Assembly (NCBI GenBank): GCA_031385445.1
Contig: JANNBM010000004.1
Coordinates: 15,385-79,384, forward strand
Source: CAIYZT01 sp031385445
GTDB taxonomy: Bacteria > Pseudomonadota > Alphaproteobacteria > Rhodobacterales > Rhodobacteraceae
Length of the DNA stretch: 64,000 bases
Direction: 5' to 3'
Position 1 is the stretch's first letter. Every line of letters begins with the position of its first letter. Of the stretch, positions 9,217 through 16,064 are shown in pieces. The notes beneath the pieces were generated by a model. That model searched no databases and was not told the DNA's origin. It saw nothing but the letters and a program-made list of their open reading frames with translations. A program made the translations under genes and the position numbers.

Positions 9217-9696
9217 ATGTCAGGGCCGGGGCGGGCGCTTTTTTACCATCTGACCCGCTCCGGGCTGGACGACACGCTGTTGCTGATCCTGTCGCGCGCC
9301 CGCGAACAGGGTTGGACGGTCGCCCTGCGCGGCACGGACCTTGCGCGGCTGGAAGATCTGGACCGCCGGCTGTGGCTTGGTGGCGGGGCGGACGGATTTT
9401 TGCCGCATGGCATGGCGGGCGGGGCGCATGACGATGATCAGCCGATTTTGCTTGGCACCCATGGGCTGCCTGCGGGGGCGGCGGGGCTTTTGCTGATCGA
9501 CGGGGCCGAAACCACGGCCGAAGAAGCGGCAGGACTGCAGCGGGTTTGGGTGCTGTTTGATGGCAACGATGAGCGGCAGCTTTCGGGCGCGCGGGCCTTG
9601 TGGACGCGGCTGACCACCGGGGGCATGGCCGCGCAGTATTGGAGCGAGGACAGCGGCAAATGGGCGATGAAGGTGGAAAAGCAGGCAGCGCAGTGA
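9217..9696 (+). CDS. holC: DNA polymerase III chi subunit HolC
   Basis: Clamp-loader accessory subunit that links the replisome to SSB. 159 residues, start ATG 3 bases after the pepA stop. Family features are FYHLTRSGLDDTLLLILSRA at the N-terminus (residues 9-28), LWLGGGADGFLPHG near the position where chi subunits have WxxxxxxFLPH, and a C-terminal RARALWTRLTTGGMAAQYW-like helix followed by KWAMK. It is a short rather acidic protein with no membrane segment. Probably co-transcribed with pepA. Confidence 0.93.
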   Translation: MSGPGRALFYHLTRSGLDDTLLLILSRAREQGWTVALRGTDLARLEDLDRRLWLGGGADGFLPHGMAGGAHDDDQPILLGTHGLPAGAAGLLLIDGAETTAEEAAGLQRVWVLFDGNDERQLSGARALWTRLTTGGMAAQYWSEDSGKWAMKVEKQAAQ

Positions 9697-9709
9697 GAAA
9701 GACGGGCGG

Positions 9710-10285
9710 CTAGCGCGACAACTCCATCTGATCGCCCGCAACGGTCATCCTGAAGAGCGCCAGATAAGACATGCCGAGCAGCGAGACATCAAGATCACCG
9801 TCGTTGACATCGGCGCTGACGTCCTGGTCCGTGTGGGGGCCGAGGGCGAACTGGCGCAGGCGGATGCTTGCGGTGCGCACGGCGCCGTTGGCGGTAAACG
9901 CCTCACCGGTATAGTCGAGCGTTTCGGGATCTATCCCGAGTTTTCGGGCGTCAGATTTGGTCAAAACGATGCTGGATGCGCCGGTGTCGATCAAAAAGGT
10001 GATCAACTGGCCCTCGACGGTCACATCGGCATAAAAATGGCCGTCGCCGGCGCGGGGCAGGGTGATCACGCCGTCTTCTGATGCCGTTTGCCCGCCAAAA
10101 AGCCCGCGCTGCACGTCATTCCAAAGCCCGTATCCGGCCAAAAGGCCAACCCCGATCAGCCCCCAGATCACCAGATAACGCAAGGATTGCGACAGCCTGC
10201 CGCGCATTTCAACGATGGCCCAGCCGCCGACCGCCGCCGCCAGCAGACCAAGGTAGATCAGCCGCGCCGTCGTGTCGCCGTCCAT
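9710..10285 (-). CDS. Membrane-anchored retropepsin-like aspartic protease (TIGR02281-type)
   Basis: 191 residues. Two N-terminal hydrophobic helices (about 8-25 and 37-55) precede a single retropepsin-like domain with the catalytic DTGAS at about residue 97, and a conserved GMSYL near 175. The family is clan AA, one domain per chain, so an active enzyme should be a dimer facing the periplasm. Substrate unknown. The start codon overlaps the marC stop by one base, so the two are likely one transcript. Convergent with holC, with only 13 bases between stops. Confidence 0.88.
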   Translation of the reverse strand: MDGDTTARLIYLGLLAAAVGGWAIVEMRGRLSQSLRYLVIWGLIGVGLLAGYGLWNDVQRGLFGGQTASEDGVITLPRAGDGHFYADVTVEGQLITFLIDTGASSIVLTKSDARKLGIDPETLDYTGEAFTANGAVRTASIRLRQFALGPHTDQDVSADVNDGDLDVSLLGMSYLALFRMTVAGDQMELSR

Positions 10286-10899
10286 CAGATCAGCCCCGTT
10301 CCCCTGACCCCGTCGATCACGAATTGCACCGCCAGCGCCGCCAGAAGCATGCCCAAAAGTCGGGTGATCACGATGGTTCCGGTGCGGCCAAGCAACCGTT
10401 CAAGCGGCGGCGAGGCCAGAAGAAAGGCATAAGTCACCGCCATCATGGCCAGCATCAGGGCCAGAACCGCGATGGTGCCGCCCCAGCCGGGCCCCGATTG
10501 GCCCACCAGCAGGATCATCGAGGCGATGGCGCCCGGCCCCGCGATCAGAGGCGTTGCAAGCGGGAAAACCGAGGGGTCATGGTCGGGGTCGGCCTGCTGT
10601 CCCTCGCGGCGCTGGGTGCGGCGTTCAAACAGCATGTCAAGCGCGGTCAGAAACAGCAGGATGCCGCCGGCGATGCGGAAGGCGGGCATCGAGATGCCGA
10701 TGAAGCCCAGCACCGATTCGCCCGCAAGGCCGAAGGCAAGCAGCAGCACCGACGCAATGATGCAGGCGCGCCCGGCCATCGCGCGGCGGCGTTCGGGCGA
10801 CATGCCGCGCGTCAGGGCGATGAACAGCGGCACAAGGCCGGGCGGGTCGATCACCACAAAGATCGTGGCAAAAGCGGTGATCAGAAAATGTGTGGTCAT
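10285..10899 (-). CDS. MarC family integral membrane protein
   Basis: 204 residues with six predicted membrane helices and the family's N-terminal IDPPGLVPLFIALTRG segment (residues 17-34). MarC proteins were once linked to multiple antibiotic resistance, but that role is not supported in E. coli and the substrate is unknown. A charged cytoplasmic loop rich in Arg, Glu and Gln (about residues 90-110) is followed by PLIAGPGAIASMILL, another conserved segment. Located just downstream of the ABC-F gene on the same strand and coupled to the retropepsin gene. Confidence 0.9.
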   Translation of the reverse strand: MTTHFLITAFATIFVVIDPPGLVPLFIALTRGMSPERRRAMAGRACIIASVLLLAFGLAGESVLGFIGISMPAFRIAGGILLFLTALDMLFERRTQRREGQQADPDHDPSVFPLATPLIAGPGAIASMILLVGQSGPGWGGTIAVLALMLAMMAVTYAFLLASPPLERLLGRTGTIVITRLLGMLLAALAVQFVIDGVRGTGLI

Positions 10900-10972
10900 C
10901 GCGCGCCCCAGATAAGATGCCCCATTGGTAGCGGGGATGCGCCCGCTTGGCCAGTTGGCATCTGCGCCGGGT

Positions 10973-12820
10973 TCAGGCAGCAGATTCCAGCTTTTCCTGC
11001 GCGCTCAGCCACATCGCTTCAGCCCGGTCGAGGCCGTCCATGATCTCGGCGTATTTCTTGTTCCAGGTTTCCAACTCGCCCTTTCGGGTGTCATCGTACA
11101 GCTCCGGATCAGCAAGCTTCTTGGCCAGTTTGCCCTGCATCTCGGTCAGTTTCGACAGCCGCTCTTCACATTTGCGCACGTCAGAGCGAAGGGCGAGAAT
11201 TTCGTCCCGGCTGGCTTTCTTTTTCTTTTCAACAGGTTTCGGGGCGTCCTTCGCATCATCGTCACCGGCCAAAAGCTCGCGCCGATAAGCCTCAAGGTCT
11301 TTGGTATAGGGGACAACCGCGCCGCCTTTGACCAGCCAAAGCCGGTCCGCGACCAGCGACAGAAGGTGCATGTCGTGCGAGACGAGGATGACGGCGCCGG
11401 AATATTCGGTCAGCGCGGTCACCAAAGCCTCGCGCGATTCGATGTCGAGGTGGTTGGTCGGCTCGTCGAGGATCAGCAAATGCGGGGCATCGATGGTGGC
11501 GAGCAGCAGCGAAAGGCGGGCCTTTTGGCCGCCAGAAAGCCGCCCAACCACGGTTTCCGCCTGATCGGCCATCAGGCCAAACCCGGCAAGGCGCGCGCGC
11601 AGGCGGGCTTGCATCTCGCCAGGGCGCAGGCGTTGGATGTGCTGCAGGGGCGTTTCGTCAATATGCAGCTCGTCCACCTGATGCTGGGCGAAATAACCGA
11701 TGCGCAGCTTGTTCGATCGGTGATATTTGCCGTCAGATGGTTGAAGTTTGCCTGCCAACAATTTGGAAAGAGTGGATTTTCCTTCGCCGTTGCGCCCTAA
11801 AAGCGCGATGCGGTCGTCCTGATCGATGCGCAGGTTGAGCCGCTTCAGAACGGGTGGGCCGCCATAGCCAACGGCAGCAGCGTCCAGATTGATGATCGGC
11901 GGCGCCAACTCTTCGGGTTCGGGAAAGGTGAAGACCACCTTTTTGGCATCTTCGGGCGCAAGGATCGGGGTCATCTTTTCCAGCATTTTCACGCGGGACT
12001 GGGCCTGCACGGCTTTGGACGCCTTGGCCTTGAAGCGGTCAACGAAGCTTTGCAGATGGGCGCGGCGGGCGTCTTGCTTTTTCGCCTCGGCGGTCTGCAG
12101 CGCGCGCTTTTCGGCGGATTGGCGGGCAAACTGGTCGTAGGGGCCGTTCCACAGCGTCAGTTTGCGGTTGTCCAGATGCAGGATCGCCCCGACAGCGCGG
12201 TTCAAAAGGCCGCGGTCATGGCTGATGATCAGCACGGTATGGGGATACTTTTGCAGATAGGATTCCAGCCACAAAGCGCCTTCGAGGTCGAGGTAGTTGG
12301 TCGGCTCGTCCAGAAGCAGATAGTCGGGCTGCGCAAACAGCACGCCCGCGAGCGCGACGCGCATGCGCCAGCCGCCCGAAAAGTCAGAGCAGGGGCGCAG
12401 CTGCTGATCCGGTTCAAAGCCAAGGCCGCGCAGAATGGCAGAGGCGCGTCCCTCGGCCGACCAGGCGTCGATGTCGGTCAGGCGGTGCTGGATATCGGCG
12501 ATGCGGGCGGGGTCGGTGGCGGTTTCCGCCTCGGCCAGAAGCGCGGTGCGTTCGGTATCCGCCTCCAGCACGGTTTGCAAAAGCGAGGTGGACGAGGACG
12601 GCACTTCTTGGGCGACGCCGCCGATGCGGGCGCGGTTCGGGATCGAAATCTCGCCGCTTTCCAGCGCCAACTCGCGCCGGATCAGGCGGAAAAGCGTGGT
12701 CTTGCCCGCGCCGTTGCGCCCGACAAGGCCAACCTTGTGGCCGGTGGGAATGGTGGCCGAGGCCCCCTCAAACAGGGGGCGGCCTTCGACGGAATAGGTG
12801 ATGTCTTCGATTTTCAGCAT
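10973..12820 (-). CDS. ABC-F family ATP-binding protein (YheS/Uup-type)
   Basis: Cytosolic ATPase with two ABC cassettes and no membrane domain; ABC-F proteins act on the ribosome in translation or antibiotic protection. The start at 12820 (MLKIEDITYSVEGRPLFEG) excludes an out-of-context extension. 615 residues: Walker A GRNGAGKTTLF near residue 38 and signature FSGGWRMRVALAG (about 145) in cassette 1; Walker A GRNGEGKSTLSKL near 340 and LSGGQKARLSLLL near 425 in cassette 2. The linker between them (about 240-300) is helical and basic. A C-terminal Lys/Glu-rich coiled coil (about 535-615) is typical of the Uup/YheS branch. Confidence 0.94.
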   Translation of the reverse strand: MLKIEDITYSVEGRPLFEGASATIPTGHKVGLVGRNGAGKTTLFRLIRRELALESGEISIPNRARIGGVAQEVPSSSTSLLQTVLEADTERTALLAEAETATDPARIADIQHRLTDIDAWSAEGRASAILRGLGFEPDQQLRPCSDFSGGWRMRVALAGVLFAQPDYLLLDEPTNYLDLEGALWLESYLQKYPHTVLIISHDRGLLNRAVGAILHLDNRKLTLWNGPYDQFARQSAEKRALQTAEAKKQDARRAHLQSFVDRFKAKASKAVQAQSRVKMLEKMTPILAPEDAKKVVFTFPEPEELAPPIINLDAAAVGYGGPPVLKRLNLRIDQDDRIALLGRNGEGKSTLSKLLAGKLQPSDGKYHRSNKLRIGYFAQHQVDELHIDETPLQHIQRLRPGEMQARLRARLAGFGLMADQAETVVGRLSGGQKARLSLLLATIDAPHLLILDEPTNHLDIESREALVTALTEYSGAVILVSHDMHLLSLVADRLWLVKGGAVVPYTKDLEAYRRELLAGDDDAKDAPKPVEKKKKASRDEILALRSDVRKCEERLSKLTEMQGKLAKKLADPELYDDTRKGELETWNKKYAEIMDGLDRAEAMWLSAQEKLESAA

Positions 12821-12851
12821 GGGGGCGCATTGCCCTATGCGGGCTGCGCCG

Positions 12852-13286
12852 TCAAGTCGCGGTGCCGTCCGGATACTCGGCAGGGCCCTTGATTTCCAGT
12901 TTGTTGCCAAAAGGATCATGGATGTAAAAGGAATGCCCCATGCCGCGCGCCCCGCCGTGCGTTGCCTCCTGCGCGATCTTGACGCCGTGCGCGGCCAGAT
13001 GCGCGCGCATCGCGGCGGGGTTGATCGGGCTTGTGGCGATGCACAGATGGTCCACATTGCGCCCGCCTTGCACGGGCGGGATGGCCGAAGCCGCGCCCGG
13101 ATGGGTGACGTCCCACAAAACGATCAGGGCAGAGCCGCACCAAAGCTGCTCCATCCCCAGGGCGGGATAGGAATAACCGGGCACGCAGCCGAGCACATCT
13201 TTGTAAAACGCAACCGCGCGGCCCATGTCATCGACGATGTAAACCACATGGTCAAAGCCGGTCAGGCTAAAGGGCGGGCGGGACAT
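12852..13286 (-). CDS. VOC (glyoxalase/dioxygenase) family protein
   Basis: About 144 residues with the paired beta-alpha-beta-beta-beta modules of the vicinal oxygen chelate fold: GFDHVVYIVDDMGRAVAFYK at the start and HSFYIHDPFGNKLEIKG at the end. Potential metal ligands are His in DHVVY, His in VDHLC and Glu in LEIKG. I prefer the second ATG (13286) because AAGGAG lies 7 bases upstream of it; the first ATG (13292) is too close to that site. Substrate unknown; the family includes glyoxalases, fosfomycin-resistance enzymes and dioxygenases. Monocistronic between the ABC-F gene and ndk. Confidence 0.88.
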   Translation of the reverse strand: MSRPPFSLTGFDHVVYIVDDMGRAVAFYKDVLGCVPGYSYPALGMEQLWCGSALIVLWDVTHPGAASAIPPVQGGRNVDHLCIATSPINPAAMRAHLAAHGVKIAQEATHGGARGMGHSFYIHDPFGNKLEIKGPAEYPDGTAT

Positions 13287-13406
13287 GCGCATTCTCCTTG
13301 CGCGCCCATAAAACCCGCCCGCATTGGGCTTTTCAAGCCCATAAGCCCGTGATAGCTGCCGCGCATCATTTCGGGCGCATTGCCCCTTTTAAAACCGGAG
13401 AGCCAA

Positions 13407-13829
13407 ATGGCCATCGAACGCACCTTGTCGATCATCAAACCCGACGCTACCAAGCGCAACCTGACTGGCAAGATCGTCGCCAAATTCGAAGAGGCTGGCC
13501 TGCGCGTGGTCGCCTCCAAGCGCATCCATCTGTCGATGGCGCAGGCGGGCGCGTTTTATGCCGAACATTCGGAGCGCGGTTTTTATGGAGAGTTGTGTGA
13601 ATTCATGGCCTCCGAGCCGGTCGTCGTGCAGGTTCTGGAAGGCGAGAGTGCCATTGCCAAAAACCGTGAAGTGATGGGCGCGACCGATCCGGCGCAGGCC
13701 GCACCGGGCACGATCCGTAAGGAATTCGCGTTGTCCAAGGGCGAAAATTCGGCCCATGGTTCGGACAGCGAAGCTGCCGCCGCGCGCGAGATCGGGTTCT
13801 TCTTTTCCGGTCTTGAACTGGTCGGCTAA
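13407..13829 (+). CDS. ndk: Nucleoside-diphosphate kinase
   Basis: Transfers the gamma phosphate between nucleoside tri- and diphosphates through a phosphohistidine. 140 residues, exactly family length. Signatures: ERTLSIIKPDATKRN at the N-terminus, and the active-site His in NSAHGSDS near residue 117. The ATG at 13407 has CCGGAG upstream. Followed 15 bases later by a strong intrinsic terminator, so it is probably a single-gene unit. Confidence 0.98.
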   Translation: MAIERTLSIIKPDATKRNLTGKIVAKFEEAGLRVVASKRIHLSMAQAGAFYAEHSERGFYGELCEFMASEPVVVQVLEGESAIAKNREVMGATDPAQAAPGTIRKEFALSKGENSAHGSDSEAAAAREIGFFFSGLELVG

Positions 13830-13844
13830 GCCGCTGCTTTAGAC

Positions 13845-13881
13845 AATGAAAAGGCCGCCGTATACCGGCGGCCTTTTCATT
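13845..13881 (+). terminator. Intrinsic terminator after ndk
   Basis: A perfect 16-base inverted repeat (left arm 13845-13860, right arm 13866-13881) with a 5-base TATAC loop. The stem is GC-rich at the top and ends in AAAA/TTTT, giving a T run after the hairpin on the plus strand. The A run also makes it usable from the other side. Confidence 0.92.
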
Positions 13882-13945
13882 TGGCGCTGGAGCCTGCGCA
13901 GGATCGCCCCTAGTTTGTCCGTGCAACACGGCTGACAGGACGTCC

Positions 13946-15220
13946 ATGCTTACCGCCTCGATGACTGATCTTTGCGAACAGGTTGCGCGCGCTTTCCCGC
14001 ATGATCCGCGTTTGGCCAAAATGTTCGCGGACACCTTCACCAACACCTGTTCCACCACCCTTCGCCCGCAACCTGATGGCAGCGTATTTGTGATCACCGG
14101 CGATATTGATGCGATGTGGCTGCGCGATTCGGCGGCGCAGGTGCGCCCCTATTTGCATCTGGCCGGCCGCGACCCTGCGATGGCCCGCCTGATCGCGGGG
14201 GTGGTGAAGCGGCAGATGGAATTTGTGCTGATCGACCCCTATGCCAATGCTTTCAACGAGTTCCCCAATGGCCGCTGCCACAACAAAGACAAAACGGCGA
14301 TGGGCGATTGGGTTTGGGAGCGGAAATATGAGCTGGATTCGCTCTGCGCCCCGCTGAAGCTGGCGCATGATCTGTGGCAGGTGACGGGGCAGACCGACCA
14401 TCTGGACGAAGGCTTTGCGCGCGCGGCGCGGGTGATCGTTACCTTGATCGCGCGCGAGCAGGATCACAGTCAATCAGATTACACGTTCGAGCGTTTTGAC
14501 TGCGCTGCGATGGATACGCTGACAAACGGCGGGCGGGGCAATCCAGTCGGGCCGACCGGGATGAGTTGGTCCGGGTTTCGGCCCAGTGATGACGCCTGCG
14601 CGCTGAATTATCTGATCCCGTCCAACATGTTCGCGGTGGTCGCGCTGCGGGCGCTGGCAGAAATGCCCGTTGGCGACGCGGCGCTTAAGGCCCGTGCGCT
14701 GGACCTGTCGGACCAAATTCACACTGGAATTGAAACCTTTGGCAAGGTGGACCATCCGCAGTTCGGCACGATTTACGCCTATGAGGTGGACGGGCTTGGG
14801 CGCCAGATTTTGATGGACGATGCCAACGTGCCCAGCCTTCTGGCGATGCCGTTGATGGGGTATTGCCGCAGCGATGACCCGACCTACCTTGCGACGCGGG
14901 CTTTTGTTCTTAGCGAGAGCAATCCCTTTTATTTCAACGGAACCGCCGCCAAGGGGATCGGCAGCCCGCATACCCCCAAAGATTATATCTGGCCAATATC
15001 TTTGTGTGTACAGGGTCTTACCGCGCGATCTTACAGTGAAAAGCGCGCGCTTTTTGACATGCTGATGGCGACGGACGCTGGCACGGGATTGATGCACGAG
15101 GGGTTTCACAAGGATGATCCGGCGCGCTTTACCCGGCCATGGTTTGCCTGGGCCAATTCGATGTTTGCCGCGTTGGTGATCAATATGATGCAGACGGCGC
15201 CGGATTTCAGCCCTTCATAA
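13946..15220 (+). CDS. GH125 family exo-alpha-1,6-mannosidase-like glycoside hydrolase
   Basis: About 424 residues with motifs of the GH125 (former DUF1237) family, which removes terminal alpha-1,6-linked mannose without a metal ion: GDIDAMWLRDSAAQVRPYL near residue 52, WERKYELDSLC near 123, FRPSDDACALNYLIPSNMF near 211, DDANVPSLL near 291, HEGFHKDDP near 382 and RPWFAWANSMF near 396. No signal peptide is visible, so the enzyme should act in the cytoplasm on an imported or internal mannoside. A second Met at residue 6 is an alternative start. It stands alone between ndk and a TfoX-like gene, overlapping the latter by 14 bases at the 3' ends, with no sugar transporter or other glycosidase beside it. 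Confidence 0.88.
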   Translation: MLTASMTDLCEQVARAFPHDPRLAKMFADTFTNTCSTTLRPQPDGSVFVITGDIDAMWLRDSAAQVRPYLHLAGRDPAMARLIAGVVKRQMEFVLIDPYANAFNEFPNGRCHNKDKTAMGDWVWERKYELDSLCAPLKLAHDLWQVTGQTDHLDEGFARAARVIVTLIAREQDHSQSDYTFERFDCAAMDTLTNGGRGNPVGPTGMSWSGFRPSDDACALNYLIPSNMFAVVALRALAEMPVGDAALKARALDLSDQIHTGIETFGKVDHPQFGTIYAYEVDGLGRQILMDDANVPSLLAMPLMGYCRSDDPTYLATRAFVLSESNPFYFNGTAAKGIGSPHTPKDYIWPISLCVQGLTARSYSEKRALFDMLMATDAGTGLMHEGFHKDDPARFTRPWFAWANSMFAALVINMMQTAPDFSPS

Positions 15221-15542
15221 CCACGCCGAATTGATTAAGCGCGGCTTCCAGATCAGAGCGGCCCTTTTCCGGCGTGCCCTTGACCGAGCGCTTGATCGCA
15301 TCGAACTTCTTGCGCAGGGCGATCTTTTCGGCACCCTTGCAATCGGTCCAAGGGCGGCCTTGCAGCCCCATCACCAGAACATAATAGCCGATGAAATGCG
15401 GCGGCAGACCCGCCAGAAGCCAGCGGCGATAGGCATCGTCCGCGCCCATATCGCGAATCTGCTCGGCGGTGGTGATGCCGGCCTTGGCAAAACTCGCCTC
15501 TGACGCAGGGCCGAGGTTTGGAATGGTTGAAACTGCTGCCAT
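15207..15542 (-). CDS. TfoX C-terminal domain-like (helix-hairpin-helix) protein
   Basis: 111 residues from an ATG at 15542 with GAAGGACG upstream. The first half (STIPNLGPASEASFAKAGI, then EQIRDMGADDAYRRWLLAG) is typical of the TfoX C-terminal domain, a helix-hairpin-helix fold; the rest (IALRKKFDAIKR etc.) is helical and basic. Such proteins are found alone or attached to the TfoX N-terminal domain, and their function outside competence regulation is unclear. Convergent with the GH125 gene, overlapping its end. Confidence 0.8.
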   Translation of the reverse strand: MAAVSTIPNLGPASEASFAKAGITTAEQIRDMGADDAYRRWLLAGLPPHFIGYYVLVMGLQGRPWTDCKGAEKIALRKKFDAIKRSVKGTPEKGRSDLEAALNQFGVVMKG

Positions 15543-15606
15543 CGTCCTTCGTCCGTTGGGTCGGTTAAAGGTGACCCAAGTGACCGCGATGGTCAACCAG
15601 CAGGGG

Positions 15607-15729
15607 TCAGATCGACGCCCAATCCCGAAAAATCGGCGAGGGGGCCGGCGGCGGCGCGGCGCCGAGCGTTTGGCTGGCCTGCGCGGGCGGCGGGGTGGGG
15701 CCACTTGGGGCGGGTTTGATCAAAGACAT
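15607..15729 (-). CDS. Possible 40-residue Pro/Ala-rich small protein
   Basis: A short open frame with ATG at 15729 and GGAG eight bases upstream, ending in TGA at 15607-15609. The product is MSLIKPAPSG followed by a Pro/Ala/Gln-rich stretch and a hydrophobic/charged end, SPIFRDWASI. It lies upstream of the TfoX-C-like gene on the same strand. Composition is similar to disordered linkers, so the frame could be chance in GC-rich DNA. Only conservation or proteomics can settle it. Function unknown. Confidence 0.3.
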   Translation of the reverse strand: MSLIKPAPSGPTPPPAQASQTLGAAPPPAPSPIFRDWASI

Positions 15730-15984
15730 GGTGACTGCTCCAGTCATTTTCCGGCCTTTCGCGGCCATGATTATATTTTATCTCTTGTTTTCGGCATTTT
15801 GGCGGCCGCTGCAAGGAAGGAATGCGGCGCAAAACCAAAGGGATCGGCGCTGTTGCAAGACGGACTCGCCTGACCGTTTCGGCACGCCGCCGAATATGGA
15901 ATCGGATGTGACAGATCGGCTTTGCCTTCGGACGGCCGGCGGCAAACCTGCGTTCTGCTGACAACCACAGGTCCATCTTGTCAT

Positions 15985-15996
15985 GATAGCGCTAAC
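15985..15996. promoter_or_regulatory. LacI-type operator candidate upstream of glgP
   Basis: GATAGCGCTAAC, a CG-centred palindrome typical of LacI/GalR-family regulators. It matches the perfect site GTTAGCGCTAAC found before zwf at 11 of 12 positions. It lies about 70 bases before the glgP start, a position suited to repression of the glycogen operon promoter. Regulator not in the window. Confidence 0.55.
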
Positions 15997-16064
15997 AAAG
16001 TTAATACGCTTTGGGCCATCCGGCCTTTCGGTTCGCACAACGTTAGGTTAGGCTGCAAAATAAC

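Larger units (their letters stand above)
15543..16064. other. Intergenic region upstream of glgP
   Basis: About 520 bases with no secure gene apart from the small minus-strand frame noted separately. The part from about 15750 to 16060 is less GC-rich than its surroundings and should contain the promoter of the glycogen operon and the LacI-type palindrome at 15985-15996. Longer frames on the plus strand (for instance 15695-15961) have poor composition and no ribosome-binding site and are not called. Confidence 0.6.

Noticed and set aside
15695..15961. Plus-strand 88-codon frame upstream of glgP
   Set aside because: No ribosome-binding site, unlikely composition after the first 40 residues, and it overlaps the promoter region of glgP.
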